A DNA stretch of 64,000 bases. Origin: Phycisphaeraceae bacterium. GTDB lineage: Bacteria; Planctomycetota; Phycisphaerae; Phycisphaerales; UBA1924. Positions 16,053 to 25,244 of this stretch are shown piece after piece. The first letter of the stretch is position 1, and each line of letters starts with the position of its first letter. The stretch is from assembly GCA_019636565.1 (NCBI GenBank), contig JAHBXG010000001.1:124001-188000 (forward strand), in the 5' to 3' direction. The notes beneath the pieces were generated by a model. It saw nothing but the letters and a program-made list of their open reading frames with translations. It made no database searches and was not told the DNA's origin. The position numbers were made by a program, and so were the translations under genes.

Positions 16053-17297
16053 CTACGAAGCCTTCCGCTGTTTCAACAATTCGGCCGCGCGGTTCGCCAG
16101 GCCCGGCGCACCGTGCAGGAGGTCGTACGCGTTGCGCGTCGGCGGAGCGAAATTATCCTCCGCCACAGCGTGGCCTTCCGCCCGTACGACCGACAGATCA
16201 GTCCGGGTTGCAAGGTCGAATTCCTCCGGCTCGCCTTCCCGTCCGTTCGGTAGAAGGGTTTCAACCACCGGGCGACACGGTCGATCGGGTGCCCATCGAG
16301 TCACGACGCACTCGTGTCCGTTCGAAAGTGTGACGATCGTGCCCGGCGCGTACGCCGGAACCACATTGAGGATTGACTTGAGCACGATCGGGTCAAGCCG
16401 GCGCGCGTGGTGCGGCTGCTGGATCAACTTGAGTGCCCGCACCATGGGAATGGACTCGCCGTTCGGCCCGCCTGATTGGTGAAGACGAGTAAACAGGTCG
16501 GCCCCGGCGACAATGCGGGCAAAAACGTGAATCTCCTGCCCTTTCGGAGCGGTTTCCTTCTCGTCGTTGCGGGCGGGAAAGCCTGTGCCCTCAAAAGACT
16601 GGTGGTGGTGCAGCACCACGGCCGCGGCAGACGGCTCGACCTGATCGCGTACGAGGTCATAGCCGATCTGGACGTGCTCACGGAATGCTGGATCGGAGTC
16701 GTCGCCGGTTCTTTCCCAATTTTCGCGCACCGCCGGATCGAGCCGCAGCATTCCGATGTCGTGAAGCATCGCGCCGACGCCAAGGTTGGAAACGTCCTTG
16801 GCGCTGTGGGCCGCGAGTCGGATGCGCTCGTGGATGAGATAGAAATCGAGCTTGATTCCCATCAGAACGCTCAGAAGACAGACGCTGCTGGCGTGACGCA
16901 GGGCCGGAGATGATCCTTCGCCAAGTTCATGGACGAACATCGCGGCCTTTGGACGCTCGCAGAATTTCTCAAGCAGACCCGAAACTGCGCGCCGGTACGA
17001 CGAGTAATCAAGCCGAGCGTGGGCGTCGGTAATGACGCTGTCGAGAGCCATTCGGATTTGCCCGGTCACAGCGGCACAGGCCTGAACGACGCCGGCCGAG
17101 AAGTACTCGTTGAGCCGATCGAGACGCGGGTACTTGATCCAAACTTCGTACAGGCCGATTTCACGCATCTTCGCAATGGTGTGTGGATCGAGGACTGCAC
17201 CCGGGCGGAGCAGAACCACCTCGGGGCGGCGCGGGTGGAGCACCGGCATCGCCACGATCATCCCGTCCCGGGCTTGGTAGATCGTCACTCTGAGCAT
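16053..17297 (-). CDS. HD-GYP-type phosphohydrolase (probable c-di-GMP phosphodiesterase)
   Basis: A 414-residue protein. The N-terminal 110 residues form the DUF3391-like region usual in front of such domains, then the HD-GYP domain follows: H135, 'GAMLHDIGML' (HD at about 179-180) and 'HHHQSFEGTGFP' (about 230-241), where the GYP signature is GFP. The segment 'YAPGTIVTLSNGHECVV' after it is also standard. The expected role is hydrolysis of cyclic di-GMP, linking it to surface or pilus behaviour. The ATG at 17297 follows a strong GGGAGGGG site 7 bases upstream, which decides the start; an open frame extends 183 codons upstream but is not coding. Not obviously operonic. Confidence 0.88.
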   Translation of the reverse strand: MLRVTIYQARDGMIVAMPVLHPRRPEVVLLRPGAVLDPHTIAKMREIGLYEVWIKYPRLDRLNEYFSAGVVQACAAVTGQIRMALDSVITDAHARLDYSSYRRAVSGLLEKFCERPKAAMFVHELGEGSSPALRHASSVCLLSVLMGIKLDFYLIHERIRLAAHSAKDVSNLGVGAMLHDIGMLRLDPAVRENWERTGDDSDPAFREHVQIGYDLVRDQVEPSAAAVVLHHHQSFEGTGFPARNDEKETAPKGQEIHVFARIVAGADLFTRLHQSGGPNGESIPMVRALKLIQQPHHARRLDPIVLKSILNVVPAYAPGTIVTLSNGHECVVTRWAPDRPCRPVVETLLPNGREGEPEEFDLATRTDLSVVRAEGHAVAEDNFAPPTRNAYDLLHGAPGLANRAAELLKQRKAS

Positions 17298-17416
17298 GGA
17301 AAAACCCCTCCCCCCCATCGACAAGATCGGGGGTCTGGTCCAGCCAGCCCGCGGGGACGCCCACAGGAGCCCGATTGCTGAATTCCGATAAGCAGTGTTT
17401 CCTACACTCGAACCCG

Positions 17417-18658
17417 ATGTCGATCCATGTTTCCAAACTCCGGTGCGGCATGTCGCTGCTGGTCGAGCCGAACCCGTCCGTCCAATCGCTCGCGCTTTCC
17501 TGGCTGGTGCCGGGCGGCTTCGCGGAGGACCCGGTGTCGAGGCTTGGACGGGCCGCGATGTGGACCGAGATGCTGCAACGGGGAACTCAGTCGCTCGATT
17601 CACGCTCTCACGCCGACGCCGTGGACCGGCTGGGCGCCTCGCGCCACGTTGATAACGGCGCGTACTTCCTGAGGGTGAGTTCGATCCTTCTCGGGGAGCG
17701 TCTGCGTTCGACGCTTCCCCTGCTGACCGACATGGTGGTGCATCCCCGATTTGACCAGGACGGGGTGGAGCCCTCACGCGACCTTGCGTTGCAGGCGATC
17801 GCATCACTCTCTGACGATCCGCAGGAGCGGGCGGTCCTTGCGGCAAGGGAGCGGCACTTCCGTTCGCCGCTCAACCGTTCGGGGTTGGGGACTGAAGAGG
17901 GCCTGACCTCCATCACGCATGATGAACTGATCAAGGGGTGGAGAGAAGCGCGAAATCCGGGGCGCGCAATATTCTGTGCCGCAGGAGCGGTCGATCCCGC
18001 GGAACTGACCCATCAACTCGACGAATTGTTTACCGATTGGAGCGGCACCAGCCCCGAGCCTCAGGTGGAGGGCACGCCCCCGCGCGGCTACGCCCACGAA
18101 GTCGATGCCACAAATCAAATGCAGATCGTGGTGGTCTACGACGCGCCACCCGAGTCTTCACCGGACGCGCTGCTCGAAAAAATTGTGGTGAGCGTGCTCT
18201 CGGGCGGAATGTCCGGGCGGCTGTTCAGTGAGGTGCGCGAAAAGAGGGGCCTCTGCTACAGCGTGAGCGCGGGGTATCGGGGCGATCGCGACACCGGCGG
18301 AGTGGTGGGATATGTGGGCACCAAGCCGGAACGAGCGCAGGAGAGCCTCGACGTTCTGGTTGCGGAGCTGCGTCGCATCCTGACTGGCGAGGGAGCGATC
18401 ACGCCGGAGGAGTTTGAAAGAGCCCGGACCGGCATGAAGAGCCACCTGGTTTTCTCGGGTGAATCGTCGGCGGCCCGGGCCGCGGCGATCGGGGCGGACT
18501 ATTTCCGGCTCGGGCGCTGCCGGACGCTGGCAGAGTTATCGAAAGAAGTCGATGAGGTGACTTTGGATCGCGTGAACGAGTACCTCTCGAGGCGAAAACT
18601 CGGGAGGATGACCGTACAGACAGTCGGTCCGATTGCCCTCACGCCTCCGACGGATTGA
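17417..18658 (+). CDS. M16-fold peptidase-like protein lacking the HxxEH zinc motif
   Basis: A 413-residue protein with the M16 layout of two alpha/beta domains. The second domain keeps the signature 'GGMSGRLFSEVREKRGLCYSVSAGY'. In the first domain the place of HxxEH reads A47-M-W-T50-E51, followed by 'MLQRGT', so all three catalytic positions are replaced (H to A, E to T, H to E). The protein should therefore be proteolytically inactive, like the non-catalytic partner of two-subunit M16 peptidases, yet no active partner is adjacent. Start: ATG 17417 fits the family N-terminus; an in-frame TTG at 17375 has AGGAG 6 bases upstream and would add 14 residues. Confidence 0.86.
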   Translation: MSIHVSKLRCGMSLLVEPNPSVQSLALSWLVPGGFAEDPVSRLGRAAMWTEMLQRGTQSLDSRSHADAVDRLGASRHVDNGAYFLRVSSILLGERLRSTLPLLTDMVVHPRFDQDGVEPSRDLALQAIASLSDDPQERAVLAARERHFRSPLNRSGLGTEEGLTSITHDELIKGWREARNPGRAIFCAAGAVDPAELTHQLDELFTDWSGTSPEPQVEGTPPRGYAHEVDATNQMQIVVVYDAPPESSPDALLEKIVVSVLSGGMSGRLFSEVREKRGLCYSVSAGYRGDRDTGGVVGYVGTKPERAQESLDVLVAELRRILTGEGAITPEEFERARTGMKSHLVFSGESSAARAAAIGADYFRLGRCRTLAELSKEVDEVTLDRVNEYLSRRKLGRMTVQTVGPIALTPPTD

Positions 18659-18688
18659 CCGAATCGGCGCGGCGACGGGAACTCCAAC

Positions 18689-20584
18689 TCAGACCTTGGG
18701 CTGCGATTCCTTGAGCGACATCGCGATTCCGACCTCCTGCAGCCGGACGCTGGCGCGATCGAGTTCTTCTTTGGCGCGGTGAAACTCGTTCGGATCCACG
18801 GAATCCCAGTCGGTCTCCGCCCTGCGCACAAATTCCTGCAGCGTTTCCATCCGGGCTTGGAGGTCGACGCGGTTCTCCGCCTCGAGAATGTGTTTGAACC
18901 GCTCGAAGCGATCGCCGATCCACTTGAGATCGAGCTTTGAATTGGCGATCAGGTCGACGACTCGATGACGGTTCATGTCTTCCCGCGCGTGGGCATAGCT
19001 CTCTCGCTCCATGCGATCAACTTCTTCGCGGGTCAGCCCGTGATTCGGTATGACCTGAAGCGCGGCGCGCTTGCCGCTGCGCCGCTCGTGCGCCGAGACA
19101 TTCAGAACGCCGCTGGAATCCACCAGGAATTGCACCTCGAGCTGCGGGATGCCCGCGGGCATGGGCGGAATGCCACGCAGATGAAATTCTCCGAGTCTGC
19201 GGCAGTCCGCCGCCATCTCGCGTTCGCCCTGAAACACCGACAGGCGGATTGACGTTTGGCCGTCGACGCTGGTGGAGAAGAATTCACTCGCCTTCGCGGG
19301 AACGGTGCTGTTTCGAACAATCAGCTTCGCAACCGCCCCACCAACCGTTTCGATTCCAAGCGACAAAGGGATGACATCGAGCAGCAGAGCGCCCTTGGTC
19401 TGGCCCGACAGAATCGATGCTTGCACCGCCGCGCCGAGTGCGACTACTTGATCCGGATCGACCGCGATGTACGGATCGAGTTGGAAGAAGTCCCCGACTG
19501 CTCTACGGACGAGCGGGGTTCGGGTCATGCCCCCGACCATGATGACACGCTCAATTGGCGGCGGATTCGGCCGCCTGAGCGTTCGAGCGGCATCGGACAG
19601 GGCGAGGCTGCAAAGTTCAAGCGTTCGCTTCACAAACGGGGCAATCAGATCCTCGTACTCGGCGCGAGAAACCTCCGCAGTGACATGGCGTCCCACAAGA
19701 GTGAAATCGGCGTTCGCGAGTTCCGACTCGGTAAGGCGGAACTTGAGCGCCTCGGCCTCGCGCTTCAACGTGCGGCGATCGGCGAGCGGGAGCGCCTCCG
19801 GATCGGATCCGAGTAGCCGCCTCATGAGTTCGTGATCGGCATCATCTCCGCCCAGATGCGTGTCGCCCGACGTGGCGAGCACCTCGAAGAAACTGGTTTC
19901 GCCCTCGGCTTGAGCGGGCGTGATGCGGAGGATGGAGATATCGAACGTGCCGCCGCCAAAGTCGTAGACGGCGATGACTCGTTCGCCAAACTTTTCGCCG
20001 GACAGGCCTGCGCCAAGGCCGTAGGCCAGCGCCGCGGCAGTCGGTTCGTTCACAATCCGGATCACGTCCAAGCCGGCGATGCGACCCGCATCTTTGGTGG
20101 CTTGACGCTGAGCGTCGTCGAAGTATGCCGGCACGGTAATTACTGCGCGAGTGACTTGGATCCCGAGAGCGTCACTCGCCTGCTCCTTCAGCGCACGCAG
20201 AATGTGAGCCGAGACTTCCTGCGGAGAGAACACCCGCGGACCTCCGCGCAGCGAAGGAATCGAAAGGCGGGCGGTTTCACCGGCGCCGGCAACCACGGAA
20301 TACGGGAGATATCGAAGATCCGATTCCGCATCTCTGAGTGAGCGACCCATCAATCGCTTGACGCTGGAGATCGTGGTTGCGGGGTGGTCCGCCGCCGAAT
20401 CCCGAGCCGCATGCCCGACGACGACTCCCTCGGCGTCGAAGCGGACCACGCTCGGGACAAGGGCTCTTCCCAGGGCGTCGGGAAGAATCCGCGGCCCGCT
20501 CGCATCGCAGTACGCCACGAGGCTGTTAGTCGTGCCAAGATCAATCCCGACGGTGGCGTTGGCGGTTGTTGGCGTTGCGGTCAC
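18689..20584 (-). CDS. Hsp70-family chaperone (DnaK/HscA-like)
   Basis: A 631-residue Hsp70: ATPase domain with '[14 protein letters not shown]', '[20 protein letters not shown]', '[16 protein letters not shown]', '[14 protein letters not shown]' and '[15 protein letters not shown]', then the substrate-binding domain with '[17 protein letters not shown]' and a shortened helical lid. The length and the absence of the long Gly-rich DnaK tail make it closer to the HscA or secondary-DnaK class than to the main DnaK. No iscU, hscB, dnaJ or grpE is adjacent, so the client system is unknown. The start is GTG at 20584, divergent from the NfeD-like/flotillin pair. Confidence 0.93.
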   Translation of the reverse strand: MTATPTTANATVGIDLGTTNSLVAYCDASGPRILPDALGRALVPSVVRFDAEGVVVGHAARDSAADHPATTISSVKRLMGRSLRDAESDLRYLPYSVVAGAGETARLSIPSLRGGPRVFSPQEVSAHILRALKEQASDALGIQVTRAVITVPAYFDDAQRQATKDAGRIAGLDVIRIVNEPTAAALAYGLGAGLSGEKFGERVIAVYDFGGGTFDISILRITPAQAEGETSFFEVLATSGDTHLGGDDADHELMRRLLGSDPEALPLADRRTLKREAEALKFRLTESELANADFTLVGRHVTAEVSRAEYEDLIAPFVKRTLELCSLALSDAARTLRRPNPPPIERVIMVGGMTRTPLVRRAVGDFFQLDPYIAVDPDQVVALGAAVQASILSGQTKGALLLDVIPLSLGIETVGGAVAKLIVRNSTVPAKASEFFSTSVDGQTSIRLSVFQGEREMAADCRRLGEFHLRGIPPMPAGIPQLEVQFLVDSSGVLNVSAHERRSGKRAALQVIPNHGLTREEVDRMERESYAHAREDMNRHRVVDLIANSKLDLKWIGDRFERFKHILEAENRVDLQARMETLQEFVRRAETDWDSVDPNEFHRAKEELDRASVRLQEVGIAMSLKESQPKV

Positions 20585-20729
20585 GCTGAACGATAGTGTT
20601 TACTTGCGCGCCTCGCGCTCGAATTCACACCTTTGAAGCGCCATGAAACCGCGATCCCGCCTTTCGGAAGAAGCGGCCGAGGACACGGCGCACGATCGGT
20701 TACCATTATGCGCCGTAAGGGGGTGCCAG

Positions 20730-21308
20730 GTGCTCGATCTTTTCTTCGGTGACAACGCGGGTTACTTTGCACTGCCGGCTGCGCTTGGCACTTCGTTCTT
20801 CCTTTTTCGCCTGGCTTTCCTGATGATGGGCCACGCCCACGGGATGGACCTGCACGTCGATGCCGACATCGATGGATCGCACCCCGACCCAGGCGAAGCA
20901 TTCAAACTTCTGAGCCTCCAAAGTGTTTCCACCTTTTCCATGGGATTTGGTTGGGGCGGACTCGGCGCGTATCGGGGCGCTGCATGGCCGTGGCAGACCA
21001 GCGTGCTGGTCGCGATCCTCTCAGGGGTCGCAATGGTCTGGCTGCTTGCGCTGCTGCTGAAAGCCGTGTTCGACCTGCAGCAAAGCGGAAACATTTCCCT
21101 CGATTCGGCCTTGGGCGGCGAGGGCGAGGTGTATGTGAGTATTCCAGCGTCGGGCGAAGGCTCCGGGCAGGTACGGCTCGTGCTGCGAGATCGGATGCGG
21201 ATCGTCAACGCGAAGTCAGAAGGGGAAGCAATCGCTTCGAGCCGGCGGGTTCGAGTCGTACGTGTGCATCGAGATAACACAGTGGGTGTCGTCGCAGTCG
21301 AAGCGTGA
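20730..21308 (+). CDS. NfeD/YqiJ-like membrane protein next to flotillin
   Basis: A 192-residue protein with three hydrophobic segments in its first 120 residues ('LPAALGTSFFLFRLAFLMMG', a middle one near 'FSMGFGWGGLGAY', and 'SVLVAILSGVAMVWLLALLL') and a C-terminal beta-rich domain ('GGEGEVYVSIPASGEGSGQV ... VRVVRVH') like the OB-fold of NfeD/YqiJ proteins. These are the usual partners of flotillins and the flotillin gene follows 78 bases downstream. The GTG at 20730 has an AAGGGGG site about 6 bases upstream; an in-frame ATG at 20643 would add 29 polar residues. Acts in the membrane, likely in microdomain organisation. Confidence 0.8.
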   Translation: MLDLFFGDNAGYFALPAALGTSFFLFRLAFLMMGHAHGMDLHVDADIDGSHPDPGEAFKLLSLQSVSTFSMGFGWGGLGAYRGAAWPWQTSVLVAILSGVAMVWLLALLLKAVFDLQQSGNISLDSALGGEGEVYVSIPASGEGSGQVRLVLRDRMRIVNAKSEGEAIASSRRVRVVRVHRDNTVGVVAVEA

Positions 21309-21386
21309 GCGTATTGGACGGGCAAGACTTGTAGCGACCAGGGCGGATGAAAGCCCGAGCGGGCTTGGAATCGAGAGAAGGGAATC

Positions 21387-23039
21387 ATGAATCAGGTAAG
21401 CACAATCGGTCAATCCGGCCTCAACAACTCGGGGCAGCCCCTCATGTGGCTCGGCCTTGTCGGCGCCGGGCTGCTGCTGATGCTGTTCTTTGTGATCTTC
21501 GTGATCAAGCAGTACAAGAGGTGTCCTTCGAACCGCATCTTGGTGATTTTCGGGCGCGTCGGTGGCAACCGCGCCTCGAAGTGCATGCACGGAGGCGGCG
21601 CGTTCGTCATCCCGCTCATCCAGGATTACTCCTACCTGTCGCTCGAGCCGGTGTGCATCGATATTCCGCTCGAAGGTGCGCTGTCGCAAAACAACATCCG
21701 GGTAAACGTCCCCGCCACATTTACTGTGGGAGTTTCGACCGATCCTGTGCTTATGAACAACGCGGCGGAGCGTCTCTTGAACCTGCCGCTTCAGGCGGTG
21801 CGCGAGCAGACGCAGGACATCATCCTCGGCCAACTTCGCCTCGTCATCGCGACGCTGTCGATCGAAGAGATCAACAAGGATCGAGAGAAGTTCATGACCC
21901 TGGTGAACGAGAACGTCGCCAAGGAAGTGAACAAAATCGGCCTCGAACTGATCAACGTAAACGTCCGGGATATCACCGATGAGTCGGGGTACATCCAGGC
22001 GATCGGTAAGCGGGCCGCGGCAGAGGCCATCAACCGAGCGAAGGTCGAAGTCGCACAGCAGGAGCGCGACGGCGCGATCGGCGAAGCACTGGCCATCCGC
22101 GAGCGAAATGTCCAAGTCGCAAACGAGAGCGCCATGGCCGCGAAGGGCCAGAAAGATGCAGAACAGAACAAGCGCGTGGCCGTCGCGGCGCTCGAAGCGC
22201 AGGCAATAGCCGGTGAAGCGCAGTCGAACCGCGATATGGAAGTCTCGCGTGCCCAGCGCGATGCGGAAGCAATGGCGGCAAAGAAAAAGGCCGAGCAGGA
22301 GCAGCGCATCTCGGTCGCGCAGGCCGAAACGCTGGCGACCACGGGCGAAAACACAGCCCGCGCCACCATGGCCGAGAGCAACGCCAAACTCGCCGAAATC
22401 CAGGCCGAGTCGCGCAAGCGAGCCGAGGTTGCTGCGGCAAAATCTCAGGAAGCCATCCTAATTGCCCAGCGCGAGCAGGAACTCGCCCGCCTCAGCAAGG
22501 AAACACTGGCTTCCCAGGAGATCGAACGCAAACGGATCGAGATAGCCGCGGGCGCCGAGGCCGAACGCCAGCGAATCGAAGCCCAGGGAACTGCCGACGC
22601 AATCCTCGCCAAGTACGAGGCCGAGGCGATGGGTACGCAGAAAGTGCTCGAAGCCAAGGCCGAGGGCTATCGCAAGCTCATTGAGGCATGCGGCAGCAAC
22701 CCCCAAGTCGGACCCACGCTCTTGCTCATCGAACAGTTGCCCAAACTCGTTGCCGAGCAGGTGAAAGCGGTTCAGAACCTCAAGATCGACAAGATCACCG
22801 TCTGGGACAGCGGATCTCAGAACGGCAGCGGGCGCAACACAACCGCCGACTGGGTCTCGGGCATGGTGGGCGCATTGCCGAAACTCCACGAGTTGGCCAG
22901 CCAGGCCGGCATCGAATTGCCGCCGGCTCTGGGCAAAGTGGCCGCGAACAACCGATCCGACGATCACGCCCCGGCACGGGCCGACATCCACGCCAACGGG
23001 GACATCGACGCCGCGCCTGAAGTCCGGCCCCGCAAGTAA
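21387..23039 (+). CDS. flotillin / SPFH-domain protein
   Basis: A 550-residue protein with an N-terminal membrane segment ('MWLGLVGAGLLLMLFFVIFV'), the SPFH domain (about residues 45-230: 'RILVIFGRVGG', 'VPATFTVGVSTDP', 'RLVIATLSIEEINKDREKF', 'INVNVRDITDESGYIQAIG') and a long Ala/Glu/Lys/Gln-rich coiled coil (about 230-440), then the flotillin C-terminal segment ('GSNPQVGPTLLLIEQLPKLVAEQ') and a polar tail. Flotillins oligomerise and mark membrane microdomains. It is most like the YqiK class and pairs with the NfeD-like gene upstream. The GGGA site before ATG 21387 supports the start. Confidence 0.94.
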   Translation: MNQVSTIGQSGLNNSGQPLMWLGLVGAGLLLMLFFVIFVIKQYKRCPSNRILVIFGRVGGNRASKCMHGGGAFVIPLIQDYSYLSLEPVCIDIPLEGALSQNNIRVNVPATFTVGVSTDPVLMNNAAERLLNLPLQAVREQTQDIILGQLRLVIATLSIEEINKDREKFMTLVNENVAKEVNKIGLELINVNVRDITDESGYIQAIGKRAAAEAINRAKVEVAQQERDGAIGEALAIRERNVQVANESAMAAKGQKDAEQNKRVAVAALEAQAIAGEAQSNRDMEVSRAQRDAEAMAAKKKAEQEQRISVAQAETLATTGENTARATMAESNAKLAEIQAESRKRAEVAAAKSQEAILIAQREQELARLSKETLASQEIERKRIEIAAGAEAERQRIEAQGTADAILAKYEAEAMGTQKVLEAKAEGYRKLIEACGSNPQVGPTLLLIEQLPKLVAEQVKAVQNLKIDKITVWDSGSQNGSGRNTTADWVSGMVGALPKLHELASQAGIELPPALGKVAANNRSDDHAPARADIHANGDIDAAPEVRPRK

Positions 23040-23062
23040 TTGCGCCGCGAAGTTATACAAAC

Positions 23063-23092
23063 GGGTGACCGAAAGCGGGCCTTTCGGCACCC
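23063..23092 (+). terminator. strong hairpin between flotillin and pheT, terminator-like
   Basis: GGGTG, one bulged A, CCGAAAG, a five-base loop CGGGC, then CTTTCGG and CACCC: 12 base pairs with a single bulge, 24 bases after the flotillin stop and 25 before the pheT start. The run of T after it is poor, so it could act as a terminator, an mRNA stabiliser or a pheT leader element. Confidence 0.55.
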
Positions 23093-23116
23093 GCCACTTT
23101 CCTATTCTTCCGCCCT

Positions 23117-25228
23117 ATGCAAATCGCGGCCAATTGGCTGAATTCCTACCTGGAACCGGGCGACCTGACTGCGGCCCAGATCGAAGCCGCGCTCATCGAT
23201 GCCGGATTCGAGATCGAGTCGCAGGAAAAGCTCGCTGACGGCGACACCCGATTCGACGTTGCGATCACCTCCAACCGCGGCGACGCCCTCTGCCTCGTCG
23301 GGCTTGCGCGCGAGGCAGCGGCAAAGACGAATCGGAAGCTCAAAGCGCCCGGCCCAGGTGGCAAGGAACAGCCCGAGCCGACGCCCGCCCCAGAAGACGT
23401 CTCCGCCGCGATCCGTCTCGAGAATCGCGTGCCGCAGGCCTGCCCGCTGTTCACGCTTCGCGTCATTCGCGGGGTGAAGGTCGGCCCGAGCCCCGCCTGG
23501 CTGGTTCGTGCACTCGAATCGGTGGGACAGCGCTCCATCAACAACGTGGTCGATATCACCAATTTCATCAACTTCGAACTCGGCAACCCGTGCCATGTGT
23601 TCGACCTGAAGAAACTGGCGGGGCCGGCGATCATCGTGCGCGAAGCAACGGAAGGCGAAAAACTGCTCACGCTCGACGGAAAGCAGCGCATTCTGAAGGC
23701 CGGGGAGATTGTCGTTGCCGATGCGGACCGGGCACAGGGCTTGGCAGGCGTCATCGGCGGGGGCGAATCGGAGGTTTCGAACGCTTCAACCGACATCGCG
23801 CTGGAAATGGCCACATGGAATCCGGTACGCGTACGTGCCGCGGCACGCCGACTTCAGATCCGAACTGACGCGAGCCACCGGTACGAGCGGTATGTGGATG
23901 CACGCACGCTTGAGTTGGCGTCCCGCCGCGCCGCCAGCCTGATCTGCGAAGTCGCCGGAGGACGGCTGCTGTCGGGAGTGTTGAGCGCCGGGATGCCATT
24001 GCCGGCGGAAACAACCGTCACTCTCCGTCCGGAACGCTGCCAGAAGATTCTCGGCATTTCGGTGCCGCCCGATCGGATCACCTCGATCCTGCGAAGTTTG
24101 GAAATCGACGTGCGCGATCAGTCGGGCGTGCTCGAATGCACCATCCCGGCGTTCCGGCCCGATCTCTCGCGCGAGATCGACCTGATCGAGGAGATCGCGA
24201 GGCAGCACGGGCTCGACCAGATTCCGCTCGCGCCGCGTCTGGCCGTGTCGGTGAAGCGGCCGCAGGAACGGGTGCGGGCCCGGCGCGAGCTCGGCTCGGT
24301 TCTTGGCGGCCTTGGCTTCTTCGAGACCGTCACCTTCTCGTTCACGCGACCGGAGCGCGCCGCGGCGTTTGTTCCTTCGGGGCTCGCCACAATCGGCGTA
24401 GCGGACGACCGCAGGGGCGAAGAGCCGACCCTGCGCCCGAGCCTGCTCACCGGGCTGCTCGCCTGCCGCAAGGCAAACCTGGATGGCCAGGTGACCAATC
24501 CGGGGGGCGTGCGGCTGTACGAGACGGCCTCGGTGTTTGCGAAGGGCGCCGATGGCGACGCGGTCGAGCATCGGTCGCTTGGGCTGCTCATGGACGTCGC
24601 GAATTCCGGAAAGAGCCTCTCGCTTTCCGAAAAACAGAACGGGATTCGCTCATTACGAGGCGTGATCGAGACCCTTGTCACGTCGCTTGGCGGCGCCCGA
24701 GCCGCCGCGCAACTGGACTTTGAAGCGGCCACTCCTATCGCCTCCGCCTTCGCGCCGGGCACTTTCGCGCTGGTGCGATTGGGTGAGTCGAAGATCGGTC
24801 ACTTCGGACTGCTCGCGCCGTCTGCGGCGGGAAGCTTTGGAATCGAGCAACCGCTGGTGGGCGGCGAACTCTTGCTCGACAACCTGCTCGCGCTGTACCC
24901 CCCTCGGGGCGCGATCACGCCCCTTCCGGCGTTTCCGGCAGTGGAACGCGACCTTTCCCCGGTTGTCGCGGAACCGGTCACCTGGGCCCAAATCTCGCGG
25001 CTGGTGCGCTCCGTCGGCGATTCCTCCCAGGGCAAGCGTATCGAAACGTTCCGATTCATCGGCACTTACCGGGGCAAGCAACTCGGCGAAGGCAAGAAGA
25101 GCGTCACGCTCCGCGTGGTTTTCCGGGACGGAACAAAGACGCTCCGCCACGAAGAAGTGGATCCCGAAGTTGGCGTGCTGATGGACCGTATGAAGAGTGA
25201 ACTGCACGCCGAGTTCCGCGGGGCGTGA
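23117..25228 (+). CDS. pheT: phenylalanyl-tRNA synthetase beta subunit without the N-terminal OB (EMAP-like) insert
   Basis: A 703-residue PheT, about 100 residues shorter than the usual bacterial protein. The N-terminal start 'MQIAANWLNSYLEPG', 'DVAITSNRGDALCLVGLARE', B3/B4 'SINNVVDITNFINFELGNPCHVFDL', B5 and the catalytic-like core ('LIEEIARQHGLDQIP', 'TFSFTRPE'), and the C-terminal anticodon-binding FDX-ACB domain ('FPAVERDLSPVV', 'SVTLRVVFRDGTKTL') are all present. Between residues about 38 and 46 the text goes straight from the first segment ('GFEIESQEKLADGD') to 'RFDVAITSNRGD', where normal PheT has the roughly 100-residue tRNA-binding OB domain. No pheS is adjacent. It charges tRNA-Phe together with PheS encoded elsewhere. 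Confidence 0.94.
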   Translation: MQIAANWLNSYLEPGDLTAAQIEAALIDAGFEIESQEKLADGDTRFDVAITSNRGDALCLVGLAREAAAKTNRKLKAPGPGGKEQPEPTPAPEDVSAAIRLENRVPQACPLFTLRVIRGVKVGPSPAWLVRALESVGQRSINNVVDITNFINFELGNPCHVFDLKKLAGPAIIVREATEGEKLLTLDGKQRILKAGEIVVADADRAQGLAGVIGGGESEVSNASTDIALEMATWNPVRVRAAARRLQIRTDASHRYERYVDARTLELASRRAASLICEVAGGRLLSGVLSAGMPLPAETTVTLRPERCQKILGISVPPDRITSILRSLEIDVRDQSGVLECTIPAFRPDLSREIDLIEEIARQHGLDQIPLAPRLAVSVKRPQERVRARRELGSVLGGLGFFETVTFSFTRPERAAAFVPSGLATIGVADDRRGEEPTLRPSLLTGLLACRKANLDGQVTNPGGVRLYETASVFAKGADGDAVEHRSLGLLMDVANSGKSLSLSEKQNGIRSLRGVIETLVTSLGGARAAAQLDFEAATPIASAFAPGTFALVRLGESKIGHFGLLAPSAAGSFGIEQPLVGGELLLDNLLALYPPRGAITPLPAFPAVERDLSPVVAEPVTWAQISRLVRSVGDSSQGKRIETFRFIGTYRGKQLGEGKKSVTLRVVFRDGTKTLRHEEVDPEVGVLMDRMKSELHAEFRGA

Positions 25229-25244
25229 CGCCCAACGCTCGGGC

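Noticed and set aside
17298..17846. 183-codon upstream extension of the HD-GYP gene
   Set aside because: Arg/Pro/Ser-rich without domain, and the ATG at 17297 has a strong ribosome site.
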